Assembly: GCF_009469765.1 (NCBI RefSeq)
Contig: NZ_SSSQ01000006.1
Location: forward strand, 1-64,000
DNA from: Dechloromonas hortensis
GTDB taxonomy: Bacteria; Pseudomonadota; Gammaproteobacteria; Burkholderiales; Rhodocyclaceae
DNA length: 64,000 bases
Reading direction: 5' to 3'
Shown here: piece after piece, positions 44,283-53,425 of the stretch
Layout of the letters: every line of letters begins with the position of its first letter
How positions within the stretch are numbered: position 1 is the first letter of the stretch
Notes under the pieces: generated by a model
Databases searched by the model: none
Told to the model about the DNA's origin: nothing
Seen by the model: the letters and a program-made list of their open reading frames with translations, nothing else
Program-made: the position numbers and the translations under genes

Positions 44283-45320
44283 CTAGCCAAGATTCCGGAC
44301 GATATGCGGTCCCAGCCAGTTGGCGAGTCCTATCGGCATGCGCCGCCAGGCTTCGATGAACAGTTTGTACTTGGCATTGTTCGGGTTGTTCTGGGGAATG
44401 CTGTCGCGCTTGTAAAGGCAGTATTCATAATGTAGTTGTTGGGGTTCAAAACCCCAGTTTTTCTTGAAAGCGTAGGGGCCCGTATCTTTCTTGCTGCGGC
44501 CGTAATCAAAGACCTTGAGGCCCCGCTCGCAAGCACGGCGCATCAATTCCCAATACTTGAAGTCGTTTGCTGCCAGGTTGCGGGCGCTTTCATCATCTCC
44601 GGCGTAATAGGGCAGGACTTCGTCACGGAAGTAAAACGAGAAAACGCTGCTCAAGAGCTGACCATCGGCTGAGGTAACGGTCAGGATCTCGCAATCATCA
44701 CCAAAAACACGCATCAAGCTATCGAAGTAGCGCTTGGGCAGTGCCGGAGTGCCGTGACGATGCACATTGTCGGCGAAAAGTTTGAAAAAACGCTCACTGC
44801 TGCGGTCGACCGTGCTAACAAGGCCATTTTTGATCCCTTTGCGGACCATGGCTCTCTGTTTGCGTGGAATTGCGAGCATATTTTGTTCAACTTCAGGCAG
44901 GATTTCCTTGCGAAAAGTAACGTATAAATCCTGGGTCGGCCAATCATTGGTGTGATGTGGCTCGATATTGCGGAACTCAAGATGCCCGACACCAAGTTTT
45001 TGTGCGAGCGCCTTGGCTGCCTCTTCCAGTGCCTGCAAGGCATCCTTGTTTTTAGCTGCGACACCACCGTAGACCGCAAAGGGCAGGGCAATCAGGGCAT
45101 TGCCAAAAAGCAGGCTGTTAACATGCGCCAGCGGCAATACCCCATGAATTTCGCCGCCATCTTCAGCGTAGAGGAAGTAGGTCGGATGGCGAAAAACTTC
45201 GTGCAGAATGCTCTGCCAGCCGGCGCGATGAAAGAACGTGGCACTTGGGCAGGCGAAGACAAACTCATCCCAGCGCTGCACATCGACTAGGTCGGAAGGG
45301 GATAGCTGCTTGATGATCAT
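44283..45320 (-). CDS. FemAB-family XrtA-associated protein
   Basis: 345 residues with two GNAT-like halves as in FemAB/FemX peptidyltransferases: VFACPSATFFHRAGWQSIL near the N-terminus, HLEFRNIEPH, and a C-terminal GNAT core LSSVFSFYFRDEVLPYYAGD then FDYGRSKKDTGPYAFKKNWG. Relatives transfer amino acids from aminoacyl-tRNA to a lipid-linked acceptor. In XrtA loci the substrate is unknown; an aminoacylated or acylated sugar is a fair guess. It is closely packed between the sugar transferase and the deacetylase (gaps of 6-8 bases). Confidence 0.9.
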   Translation of the reverse strand: MIIKQLSPSDLVDVQRWDEFVFACPSATFFHRAGWQSILHEVFRHPTYFLYAEDGGEIHGVLPLAHVNSLLFGNALIALPFAVYGGVAAKNKDALQALEEAAKALAQKLGVGHLEFRNIEPHHTNDWPTQDLYVTFRKEILPEVEQNMLAIPRKQRAMVRKGIKNGLVSTVDRSSERFFKLFADNVHRHGTPALPKRYFDSLMRVFGDDCEILTVTSADGQLLSSVFSFYFRDEVLPYYAGDDESARNLAANDFKYWELMRRACERGLKVFDYGRSKKDTGPYAFKKNWGFEPQQLHYEYCLYKRDSIPQNNPNNAKYKLFIEAWRRMPIGLANWLGPHIVRNLG

Positions 45321-45326
45321 GATGAA

Positions 45327-46166
45327 TCAGGCCTTGCCAAGAAATAGGTGATCCATCCGGGTCCATGAAAAATCGGCCAGCAGACGGCGCAGACGATGCT
45401 CCATCTGGCCAATGTTTACGTAATGGCGGAAACGTGTTTTGCTGCTGATATTGGGGATGCGAGGTTGCTCGCTGTCGATTTCCCAAGGGTGGAAATAAAA
45501 GACTGCAGGAAGTTTGTCTACTGCATTGACGCGGCGAATCATCCAGCGCGATAGACCATAGGGCATCAAGCGAAAATACCCACCGCCACTGGCTGGCCAA
45601 TTACGGTTGAAGAAACGCAAAGTAGTTGCCGGAACTTCCAGCAGGTTGCCTATTTTATGGGCGTGACGGGGAGCATTTGGCATCCCGTAATGGTCGTGGC
45701 GAATAGGGTAAATGCTTGAGCTATAGCGGTATCCTGCTCGCTCCAGGCATTCAAAGGCCCACAAGTTTTTTTCCCCAATCGAGAAGCTTGGGGCACGATA
45801 GCCTTTGACTTCGTAACCGGCGAGGTCCTCAAGAATCAGCTTGGCAACCTGAATGTCGGCAAAAAAAGATTCCGGCCCTTGGTCACTTGCCCGTTCATGC
45901 CCGTAGCCATGACTGGCTAACTCATGACCGCCGGAAACAATTCGTTGGATAACCTCAGGGTAGCGCTCGGCAATCCAGCCCAGGGTAAAAAACGTTGCTT
46001 TGGTTTGGTGATCGTCAAGCATTGCCAGGATGCGGTCGACATTGCGTTCAACGCGGCATTCACGAATTGCCCAGTCGCTACGCGGGATATGTGGCGCAAA
46101 TGCAGAGACTTGAAAGTAGTCCTCTACATCAATGGTCAGGGCATTGCTGGCTGGGTGAGCTTGCAT
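45327..46166 (-). CDS. XrtA-associated polysaccharide deacetylase
   Basis: About 279 residues from the ATG at 46166 (a TTG at 46181 would abut the wecB stop). The NodB fold of carbohydrate esterase family 4 is visible: ALTIDVEDYFQVSAF with the catalytic Asp/metal Asp, KATFFTLGWIAERYP, and GGHELASHGYGHER with metal-binding His residues, then YRAPSFSIGEKN. It would remove N-acetyl groups from a glycan or sugar. No signal peptide is seen, which suggests a cytoplasmic substrate or an unusual export route. It follows wecB closely, consistent with GlcNAc-containing repeat units. Confidence 0.9.
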   Translation of the reverse strand: MQAHPASNALTIDVEDYFQVSAFAPHIPRSDWAIRECRVERNVDRILAMLDDHQTKATFFTLGWIAERYPEVIQRIVSGGHELASHGYGHERASDQGPESFFADIQVAKLILEDLAGYEVKGYRAPSFSIGEKNLWAFECLERAGYRYSSSIYPIRHDHYGMPNAPRHAHKIGNLLEVPATTLRFFNRNWPASGGGYFRLMPYGLSRWMIRRVNAVDKLPAVFYFHPWEIDSEQPRIPNISSKTRFRHYVNIGQMEHRLRRLLADFSWTRMDHLFLGKA

Positions 46167-46181
46167 GGGCGTCTGCAACAA

Positions 46182-47348
46182 TCAGTGAACTTCATTGCCG
46201 TGTCGGGAAAGCAGCCATTCGGAGAGATCAGCGGCGATCCGCTCGGCGGCGTGGCCATCCCAAAGTTCCGGAATCCGTCCGCTCTTGCCGCGTCCAGAAA
46301 GTGTTTCGGCAGCATGGTGTCGAATCATTACAACATCACGTCCGACCATGGTGTTTGTGCCTTGTTCGACCGTAATTGGGCGTTCGGTATTTTCGCGCAT
46401 TGTCAGGCAGGGTATCCCAAGCGCTGTTGTTTCCTCCTGAAGACCGCCAGAGTCTGTCAATACCATGCGAGCCTCGGCCATCAGCCCGAGCATTTCCAGG
46501 TAGCCCTGCGGCGGCAGCATGATCATGCGCTCTGTGTCGATATGTTCCGCCAGTCCGAAGCGTTCGATATTGGCTTTTGTTCTTGGATGAAGGGCAAAGA
46601 CCAAGGGAATAGATGTTGAAATTTCTCGAAGTACCTTCAGCAACGCGGTGAGAACTTCTGGCTGATCAACATTGGACGGTCGGTGCATGGTGACCACGCC
46701 ATAACCCATTGTTCCCTCGATAATTTGAGGGTTGGCGCCGGTGGCGCGGATTGAGTCCGCCGGTGAACGCGCTAATTCGCGATTATTTAGCAGAGAGTCG
46801 ATCATCACATTGCCAACAAAACGTACGCGTTCCAAACAAATGCCCTCGCGGGCCAGATTGTCGGCGGCGCTTCTTTCTGTCGTATACAGAAGATCTGCAA
46901 TCTGATCGGTCAGAATGCGGTTGATCTCTTCAGGCATGCTGCGGTCATTGCTACGCAGGCCGGCTTCGACGTGAGCAACCGGAATGCCCTTCTTTACTGC
47001 AACAAGGGTACAGGCCAGCGTCGAATTGACATCACCCACAACGAGAACGCAGGACGGCTTATTGTCATCTAGTACCGGTTCGAATCGTCGCATGACTTCG
47101 GCGGTCTGCACCGCATGAGACCCTGATCCGACACCGAGGTTGATGTCGGGGAGTGGCAAACGCAAATCTTCAAACAATTTGTCGTTCATCTCATGGTCGT
47201 AATGCTGCCCGGTATGCACAAGAAGTGTCGGAATGGCCGGCTGATTCGCTGCGAAGGCGCGCAAGATCGGGGCAATCTTCATGAAATTCGGACGAGCCCC
47301 GACTACACAGATAACAGGTCCGAGTTCAACTGGCCAAAGGTCAGGCAT
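46182..47348 (-). CDS. wecB: UDP-N-acetylglucosamine 2-epimerase (non-hydrolysing)
   Basis: 388 residues with WecB hallmarks: VVGARPNFMKIAPIL near the N-terminus, LLVHTGQHYDHEMNDKLF, VVGDVNSTLACTLVA, HVEAGLRS and the substrate-site region LTDSGGLQEET. It converts UDP-GlcNAc to UDP-ManNAc in the cytoplasm. With the TviB-type dehydrogenase this could provide N-acetylmannosamine or its uronic acid. Its start overlaps the end of the ATPase gene by 8 bases. Confidence 0.93.
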   Translation of the reverse strand: MPDLWPVELGPVICVVGARPNFMKIAPILRAFAANQPAIPTLLVHTGQHYDHEMNDKLFEDLRLPLPDINLGVGSGSHAVQTAEVMRRFEPVLDDNKPSCVLVVGDVNSTLACTLVAVKKGIPVAHVEAGLRSNDRSMPEEINRILTDQIADLLYTTERSAADNLAREGICLERVRFVGNVMIDSLLNNRELARSPADSIRATGANPQIIEGTMGYGVVTMHRPSNVDQPEVLTALLKVLREISTSIPLVFALHPRTKANIERFGLAEHIDTERMIMLPPQGYLEMLGLMAEARMVLTDSGGLQEETTALGIPCLTMRENTERPITVEQGTNTMVGRDVVMIRHHAAETLSGRGKSGRIPELWDGHAAERIAADLSEWLLSRHGNEVH

Positions 47349-48450
47349 TTGTATTCTCTGTTTGGACTGCGGCGGGTTTCAACTGAATATCGTTGCTGAC
47401 TAGCTGCTGCAATAGCCCCAAGGTCGCGGTATTGATTTTTTCCAGTTGCAGAAGGCTGCGTTCAAGGCGCGCAAGACGCTCACCAAATTGCTCGACATTC
47501 AGGGTGGCAAGCAAGGCAACCGGGTCTTCATAAGTTTCCCCTGTGTTACTAAAGCGGGGGAGGTTGAGATTGGTGTACGGGGAGGGTGAGGGCGGTACCG
47601 CGGGCGTATAGCCCGCTGGGAGGGGCGTACTATCGCCGAGGGTTTCCTCATAAATTTCACGGGCAACCTCGTCTACATCAGAGTCGTTGAACTCCTTTTT
47701 CCCGATTAGATAGCCCGAGAGCAGAAGCCGGTCGCAAACCGAATTGATACGTCGCGGGATACCGCTGCTCGCCTTGAAGATCGCTTCATAAGCTGCCGGC
47801 AAAATCTTGGGAATGCCCGTTGAGCCCGCGCATTTCAGACGATGCTCAATATAGGCCTGCGTTTCGGCAACATCCAATGGGCCTATGTGACAGGCAGCAA
47901 TGACACGTTGCCGAAATTGCATCATGTGCGGGCTTTGCAGGATGCCTCGGAACTCTGGCTGCCCAATCAAGAAGCTTTGTAGAAGTGCGTGGTTCCCAAA
48001 CTGAAAGTTTGAAAGCATGCGTAGCTCTTCCACGGCGCGGGCCGTAAGATTCTGGGCTTCATCGACCACTAGCAAGCAACGCTTTCCTTTGCTTGTCATA
48101 CTGATCAGAAAGGCTTCAAGTGACATCAAAATGTCAGACTTGGAGACATCCTTGGTCCGCAGCCCAAAAGCGGCACCGACCAGTCTTAGGGTGTCGTCGG
48201 CATCAAGTTGGGTGCTGACCAAGTGGGCGGCAACAACTTTTTCCGGGTCCAGGCTTTCAAGTAATCCGCGGACTATCGTGGTCTTTCCAGCGCCAACCTC
48301 CCCTGTAATGACAATGAAGCCTTCATTCTGATGCATGCCGTATTCAAGATAGGCTGTGGCTCGACGGTGTTGCCGGCTGCCGAAATAGAATGACGGGTCG
48401 GGGTTTAGCTGGAAGGGCTTGTTTTTTAAGCCGTAGTATGCTTCGTACAT
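47341..48450 (-). CDS. XrtA/PEP-CTERM-associated ATPase
   Basis: About 369 residues from the ATG at 48450 (MYEAYYGLKNKPFQLNPDP); the frame is open further upstream but that would overlap the outer-membrane protein gene. It belongs to the GspA/ExeA-like AAA ATPases: Walker A GEVGAGKTT (about 50-58), Walker B CLLVVDEAQNL, and AACHIGPLDVAETQAYIEHR. The C-terminal 90 residues are Pro-rich then coiled (FGERLARLERSLLQLEKINT). It probably energises or organises assembly of the export complex. The gap to the outer-membrane protein gene is 4 bases. Confidence 0.92.
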   Translation of the reverse strand: MYEAYYGLKNKPFQLNPDPSFYFGSRQHRRATAYLEYGMHQNEGFIVITGEVGAGKTTIVRGLLESLDPEKVVAAHLVSTQLDADDTLRLVGAAFGLRTKDVSKSDILMSLEAFLISMTSKGKRCLLVVDEAQNLTARAVEELRMLSNFQFGNHALLQSFLIGQPEFRGILQSPHMMQFRQRVIAACHIGPLDVAETQAYIEHRLKCAGSTGIPKILPAAYEAIFKASSGIPRRINSVCDRLLLSGYLIGKKEFNDSDVDEVAREIYEETLGDSTPLPAGYTPAVPPSPSPYTNLNLPRFSNTGETYEDPVALLATLNVEQFGERLARLERSLLQLEKINTATLGLLQQLVSNDIQLKPAAVQTENTNA

Positions 48451-48454
48451 ATGG

Positions 48455-50110
48455 TCAATACACGAAGAAAACGCTTCCGATGATGGCGTTTTCCGTATAG
48501 GGGTTGGTGGCGCTGTCAAATTCTGAACGGCGTGCGCTAAGCGCTCCAGTGGTCTTGGCGCCAAGCTTGGTAGATAGATTAATCTGGTAGATCGTTGTTG
48601 TGGCCTTGAGATTTCCCGTGCCTGTGATGGTCCCGGAATTAGTGCTTTCCTGGCGCGAGGCAAGCGCATTCAGATTGGAAATGTCACTGAGTCGGTGTGA
48701 GTAATTCAAGCTAAAACCCCGCTGCCGAACAATATTGCTTTGTGAAAAGTCATCATTGCTGCTTGCCGATGCCAAGGCAGACTGATCTTCACCTTGGCTA
48801 ACCATCAGCGTAATCGTATTTCGAATGCCCGTGAGCGTTAAACCAAGTTGTTGCCTGCGCTGGACAGTGGCTCGGGAGGTCAGGAAGCTACTCGTGACTT
48901 GAGTATTTGCCGGAACGCCAAAGAGACTGTAGATGGCGTTGGCAATGGCACTTTCTTTCGCACCGGGAGGCATGCTGGCATAAGGCTCGACATTCGCCAG
49001 CAAGGGATAAAACAGGTCGTATACCGATCCAAAGCCGACGGTGGTGAACTGGTTCGGTAAAACCGAAACATCTCTTGTGTCGGAGAAACGGATGCTGCTC
49101 CTCGGGAAACGATGACTAAAGCTAACATTGTGACCGTCACCAAAAAAACGACGTTCCTTGAAAGCAGATATCTGAGTGCGCTCAGTCGGGTTCCAGTCAA
49201 AGCCATAACCATAGGTGTCATTGGTTTTTTGGTCCAATGAGGCATAGTTATTCGACTCCTGTCCGGCACTGGCCGAAACTCTGAACTGTGGGGATAGTGA
49301 ATAAGTCAGCATCCCTCTAATGCGTTCGGAATCAGTGTCACGCCCGCGTGTGTAATCGACGCTCTGTTGGCTGCCATCGATTGTCCATTTCAGGTTTCGA
49401 AATGGGGTAGAACCACGAAGTTGGCCAGTCCACTCGGATATGTTGGTATCCGATACAGCTGATGCATCAGATCGCGTTGTCGAAAGGTTGTAGCGTAGCA
49501 AGTAGTCAACGAGCCCTCCCGCCTGGCCACGAATATAGGGAGAAAGCCTGTAGGTGGCGGTTTCCGTGACGTTATTGTTGATTGTCGAATTGCTGGGGGA
49601 TTGAGGACCAAAGGCAGAGATTGCCTGTTGTGCAATCAGAGCACTGAAATCAAGAAATAGCCATTTCTCGACAGCCTCAAAAGTACCGAATGTATTCAAC
49701 GAGTTTTGCGTTTGATTATAGCCGGACTCTCGTGCATAGAATAATCCGCGCAAGGTGTAATCCAGATAGGCTTTTAGGCGAGCGGCTCTCGCCTCCACGC
49801 GAATGCCTGGGGAAATTTCAGTTGTAAAATCCCCTTGCTTCTTATTGTTGCTGGCGTTGACGTTTACATTGTCGCTGTAGGTTTCGGTTACCCCGATTCT
49901 GGGGGTAATGACCCAGGCCCGCCCTTGTGATGTCGAGTTTCCTAAAGCAGAAGGTGGCGTTTGGGTGGCAGCAGAGGCATTTGTGGCAGAAAAGGCAGAA
50001 CCGGAATCTGAACCAGTGCTAACGCTTTGAGCGAAAGCTAGTGAGCAAAAGCAACAAAGTCCAATAATCGATGCTGGCTGTACAGATTTAATATTTTTCC
50101 TAGCTCTCAT
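48455..50110 (-). CDS. PEP-CTERM system outer-membrane beta-barrel protein
   Basis: About 551 residues from the ATG at 50110, which overlaps the end of the autokinase gene (an ATG at 50116 is also possible). It has a signal peptide (SIIGLCCFCSLAFAQ). The remainder is long, with alternating hydrophobic and polar residues, many Tyr/Arg/Ser and a terminal Phe-Phe-Val-Tyr, as expected for an outer-membrane barrel. The conserved segment WVITPRIGVTETYSDNVNV near the mature start is typical of the family specific to these loci. It could be the outer-membrane conduit or an accessory to it. Confidence 0.88.
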   Translation of the reverse strand: MRARKNIKSVQPASIIGLCCFCSLAFAQSVSTGSDSGSAFSATNASAATQTPPSALGNSTSQGRAWVITPRIGVTETYSDNVNVNASNNKKQGDFTTEISPGIRVEARAARLKAYLDYTLRGLFYARESGYNQTQNSLNTFGTFEAVEKWLFLDFSALIAQQAISAFGPQSPSNSTINNNVTETATYRLSPYIRGQAGGLVDYLLRYNLSTTRSDASAVSDTNISEWTGQLRGSTPFRNLKWTIDGSQQSVDYTRGRDTDSERIRGMLTYSLSPQFRVSASAGQESNNYASLDQKTNDTYGYGFDWNPTERTQISAFKERRFFGDGHNVSFSHRFPRSSIRFSDTRDVSVLPNQFTTVGFGSVYDLFYPLLANVEPYASMPPGAKESAIANAIYSLFGVPANTQVTSSFLTSRATVQRRQQLGLTLTGIRNTITLMVSQGEDQSALASASSNDDFSQSNIVRQRGFSLNYSHRLSDISNLNALASRQESTNSGTITGTGNLKATTTIYQINLSTKLGAKTTGALSARRSEFDSATNPYTENAIIGSVFFVY

Positions 50111-51041
50111 TTCCATATCCATATCCGTAGCCATACCCGTAACCATATCCATCTCCGGCTGTTTGGCGGGATTGATTGAGAACCATCATTTTGACTGGAC
50201 AGGCATCGATAGTCGAAACAGCCTGTTTAACAGCAGCTTGGGTCGTTTGCGCCGCATTGACCACCATTACAACTTGCCCCATATGTGTTGCTAAAGCACG
50301 AGCTTCGGTCGTGAGTAGCAAAGGAGGGGAGTCAAAAATGATGATCCGGTCGCTGTATCGCCGGGACATATCATCAAGTAAGCGAACCATTGCATCGCTG
50401 GCCAGTAGTTCTGTTGCACGAGGGTGCTGCGTACCACTGGGAAGGATAGACAGTTTGTCAATGTTGGTTCGCATTAATACACTGGAGATGTCAACGGAAT
50501 TTTTGTCGACAACATCCAGCAAGCCGGGGGCCGGTGGGAGGCCCAGCATGTTCAGAATTGATGGGCGCGCAACATCTGCGTCGACCAGCATTACCGTATT
50601 GTCCAGTTCCATCGCAATACTGATGGCCAAATTTATGGCCGTAAAACTTTTACCTTCACCTGGCAAGGCGCTGGTAATCATGATCAGATTCCCGTTGGCA
50701 ATCTGGGTGGCCGACCGTCCCATCGCATTTGCGATTAGGGGGCGCTTTATCACTCGGTATTCGTCTGCTAGCTGGCTGCGGGTTGCATGAGGAACCAGAA
50801 GACCAGAGGCTGCTATCGCCTCAAGGTTGAGGTCAACACGCTTGCCTCGCGGATGGCTTGGTACGTTAGAAATAGTCGCGTCGGACTGCCGGCTTGCTGA
50901 TGACTCACTCTCGATGCTATCCGTGTTTTGTGGGGGATGGAGGCGCGGGGGGGGCTGTAATTCAGGTTTGTCTTCTGGAAGTTCAACACCGGCTTGCCGG
51001 AGTTGCTCAAGACGTTTGGCTGCTTGTTCAATCAGACTCAT
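50100..51041 (-). CDS. XrtA-associated tyrosine autokinase
   Basis: 313 residues of the BY-kinase type: Walker A region SALPGEGKSFTAINLA (about 124-139, Lys131), Walker A' VMLVDADVARPS, and DRIIIFDSPPLLLTTEA. The C-terminus carries six Tyr alternating with Gly (residues 298-310), the expected autophosphorylation cluster. It works with the chain-length protein encoded immediately upstream (9-base gap) to control polymerisation and export. The stand-alone kinase plus separate Wzz-like protein is the usual arrangement in XrtA loci. Confidence 0.92.
   Translation of the reverse strand: MSLIEQAAKRLEQLRQAGVELPEDKPELQPPPRLHPPQNTDSIESESSASRQSDATISNVPSHPRGKRVDLNLEAIAASGLLVPHATRSQLADEYRVIKRPLIANAMGRSATQIANGNLIMITSALPGEGKSFTAINLAISIAMELDNTVMLVDADVARPSILNMLGLPPAPGLLDVVDKNSVDISSVLMRTNIDKLSILPSGTQHPRATELLASDAMVRLLDDMSRRYSDRIIIFDSPPLLLTTEARALATHMGQVVMVVNAAQTTQAAVKQAVSTIDACPVKMMVLNQSRQTAGDGYGYGYGYGYGYGNES
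50112..50150 (-). repeat. hexanucleotide-type repeat encoding a Gly-Tyr tail
   Basis: Imperfect 6-base units (CCATAT/CCGTAG type on the plus strand) encode six successive Gly-Tyr pairs at the autokinase C-terminus. Unit gain or loss would change the number of tyrosines without shifting frame. The last units lie just upstream of the start of the outer-membrane protein gene. Confidence 0.7.
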
Positions 51042-51050
51042 CGAGTTACC

Positions 51051-52610
51051 TCAGGCAGCGCGTTGAGAGAGGAAAGTTAGCATCGCGATACCTGCACCAT
51101 ACGCAATAACAAGACCCGCAGTAGCCAACAAGAAGCGGTGAAGGCTAGTACGCTCTTTGGCACGACGTGCTTCGTTGGGGATCAAGGAAACAGTTCCGAG
51201 CAAAGGAAGTCCCGTGACATCGCGCAATGTCTTTCCATCGAAAAATACCGGTCGAACCTGGCTGGCCACAAAGGCTGCGAAAAGGCCCGCAACAAGTGCA
51301 AGAACAAGGCCTGTAGGTAGCAAAATCAGACGGTTGGGGGCAACGGGGTTGGGGGAGGCGCGTGGCGGGTCAATTAGACGAAAATCTGCAACCGAGCCTG
51401 CCGACTCCAAGTCACCAGACAATTCCGCTGACTCTCTACGGGTGACCAATTGTTCGTAGTTCTTTTTGTGGATATCGTAGTCACGATTGAGTTGAGTGTA
51501 TTCAGCCTCAAGTTGTGGTTGAGTCTTCAGCAAGTCAACCGCGCGCCGATAGCGTGACTCGTATTCAGAAACCCTGGCGCGTAATGAGGCAACATTGGCC
51601 TCAGACTCCGCTAAAGAAACCTTCAGTTGTTGATATACGGGGTTGTTACTTACCGAAGACCCTGGGTTCGCGGCAGCGAACTTCTTTCGTGCGACGAGTT
51701 CCTGGCGTTTTTGATCCTCCAGATCTTTGATTAGGCGCCTTGCGCCAACAACATCCGGGTGCTGATCTGTGTAGCGTTGCAGGAGATTATCGAGGTTTCT
51801 TTTTTGTGTATCTATCCGCCCATCTATTTCCGGAAGCGACACACCTGAGTCCGCACCGGGTGCCTCCGGTAATAAAACAGGTTCCTCACCGACAATCTGG
51901 CGGCGCATAGCATCCCGGGAGTTCTCGGCCTCTCGTAGTGCTAGGCGGGAACTGTTCAGCATGTTGGTGAGCTCTGATAATTGCTCCGTACTGTTTTTCC
52001 CATCTGCGGTATATAAATCCACATTACGGAGCTTGAATTCCTTAAGGCGCGCCTCTGCATCCTGCAGCTTTTTCTCGTAATTCCGAATCTGTTCATCGAT
52101 GAATTTTCGAGCAGAATCAGAGTCTTGGCGTTTGTCACCAAGACTGGATTCGACGAAAATTGAAACTAGCGCTTGTACTACACGTTGAGCTTTGCCAGGG
52201 TCGCTATCTCTATAGGAAATGGTATAGAGATTATCGCGACCCACGCTGGAGATAGTCAGGGTTTTGGTCAGGCGCTCCATCAGCGCCTCCCGTTCACCCT
52301 TACCGCTGAGGTTTAGGTCGAGATCGGCCATGCGAATCAATTTTTCGACATTGGGTCTGCTAATCAATGTCCGACTAAGCATCATGACTTGTTGCTCGAC
52401 ATTTGGCTGGACAGCGAGACCTGACATCAATGGCTTGAGGATTGATTGGGTATCGACAAATATTCTGGCCGAGGCTTCATATTTGTCAGGGATGCGTAAA
52501 ATCACACCGGCAGCTATCGCACCAACCACCCAGGCAACCAGCATTCCCAGTCGGCGATGCTGCCACGTCGCACGTAGGATAACCAAAGCCTGGCGGAGAA
52601 TCTCTTCCAT
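51051..52610 (-). CDS. XrtA system polysaccharide chain-length determinant (Wzz type)
   Basis: 519 residues with a membrane helix near each end (about 20-42 and 425-450, with another hydrophobic stretch near the C-terminus) and a long periplasmic coiled-coil between (QIRNYEKKLQDAEARLKEFK; SLAESEANVASLRARVSEYE). The proximal DPPRASPNPVAPNRLIL segment is the Pro-rich motif of Wzz-like co-polymerases. It sets glycan length together with the autokinase. The length and neighbours match the XrtA-specific family. Confidence 0.93.
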   Translation of the reverse strand: MEEILRQALVILRATWQHRRLGMLVAWVVGAIAAGVILRIPDKYEASARIFVDTQSILKPLMSGLAVQPNVEQQVMMLSRTLISRPNVEKLIRMADLDLNLSGKGEREALMERLTKTLTISSVGRDNLYTISYRDSDPGKAQRVVQALVSIFVESSLGDKRQDSDSARKFIDEQIRNYEKKLQDAEARLKEFKLRNVDLYTADGKNSTEQLSELTNMLNSSRLALREAENSRDAMRRQIVGEEPVLLPEAPGADSGVSLPEIDGRIDTQKRNLDNLLQRYTDQHPDVVGARRLIKDLEDQKRQELVARKKFAAANPGSSVSNNPVYQQLKVSLAESEANVASLRARVSEYESRYRRAVDLLKTQPQLEAEYTQLNRDYDIHKKNYEQLVTRRESAELSGDLESAGSVADFRLIDPPRASPNPVAPNRLILLPTGLVLALVAGLFAAFVASQVRPVFFDGKTLRDVTGLPLLGTVSLIPNEARRAKERTSLHRFLLATAGLVIAYGAGIAMLTFLSQRAA

Positions 52611-52675
52611 CTATGAGTCCAAACGAATAGCCGTCCTAGGGGGAGGGGGCGGACGGCTTTGGTTTATTGGGATGT

Positions 52676-53299
52676 TCAGAACCAGCTTTGCGGAATGATT
52701 AGAACATCGCCAGGTTTCATTTCGACGTTGGCGGAAACGTCGCCTCGCTTAACGAGATCCTTTAGTCTTACCGTGTATTGGGCATTGTTTTCAGATGTGC
52801 GCAGGATTGTCGCGCGATTGCCGTCGGCGAAGTCAGTAATCCCCCCGACTGCAATCATTACGTCAAGGATTGTCATTTTCTGCTTGTAGGCCAAGATCTG
52901 TGGCTTTGCCGCCTCTCCGATTACACGGATTTGTTCACTGTACGGACCAACGAAACCGGTGACGATGACTGTTACCACAGGGTCGCGAATGAATTTTCCG
53001 AGTTCCTTCTCGATATCGCGAGCTAAGCTTGTGGAGTCCTTGCCCATGGCATTGAGATCGTCAATCAACGGGGCGGAGATTTTGCCATCTGGGCGAACCG
53101 GTACCGACATGGAGAGTTCCGGGTTGCGCCAGACTACAATATTGAGATTGTCGCCGGGGCCAATTTTGTAGCTATAGTCGGCCGAAGCCGCTGCGCTAGG
53201 AGCTGGTGGATGACTGGAGCAGGCTCCCAATGTCGCTGCGGCAAGCGCTATCCAGAAAAGCTGGGAAAGCGACAAGGCGGTTTGACGAGTCTTTGACAT
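52676..53299 (-). CDS. exopolysaccharide export lipoprotein (Wza-like)
   Basis: About 207 residues from the ATG at 53299, which follows GAGGG; longer upstream frames lack a signal. The lipoprotein signal ends in LGACSSHPP (Cys as first mature residue). Then follows a polysaccharide export domain: YKIGPGDNLNIVVWRNPELS, VRPDGKISAPLIDDLNAMGK, VTVIVTGFVGPYSEQIRVIG and a SLBB-like half ending MKPGDVLIIPQSWF. It probably forms the periplasmic/outer-membrane export ring. It is the first gene of the core export block; a 126-base gap separates it from the permeases upstream. Confidence 0.92.
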   Translation of the reverse strand: MSKTRQTALSLSQLFWIALAAATLGACSSHPPAPSAAASADYSYKIGPGDNLNIVVWRNPELSMSVPVRPDGKISAPLIDDLNAMGKDSTSLARDIEKELGKFIRDPVVTVIVTGFVGPYSEQIRVIGEAAKPQILAYKQKMTILDVMIAVGGITDFADGNRATILRTSENNAQYTVRLKDLVKRGDVSANVEMKPGDVLIIPQSWF

Positions 53300-53398
53300 A
53301 AATTTTCCCTCAATCATGTGGCAGGAGCGCCTGCTCAAGTAAATCAATAGAGCATAATAATAGCGGAAAGTAGGCGCAGATTACGTGAAAGAAAGAGT

Positions 53399-53411
53399 GT
53401 TCCTGAGGAAC
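53399..53411. repeat. small inverted repeat between permease and export genes
   Basis: GTTCC (53399-53403) and GGAAC (53407-53411) are arranged as a perfect inverted repeat with a 3-base centre. On the minus strand it follows the FtsX-type permease gene and is followed by a T-rich stretch, so it could be a weak terminator separating the two transcription units. The operator possibility is open. Confidence 0.35.
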
Positions 53412-53425
53412 TATTTCACAGCAGA

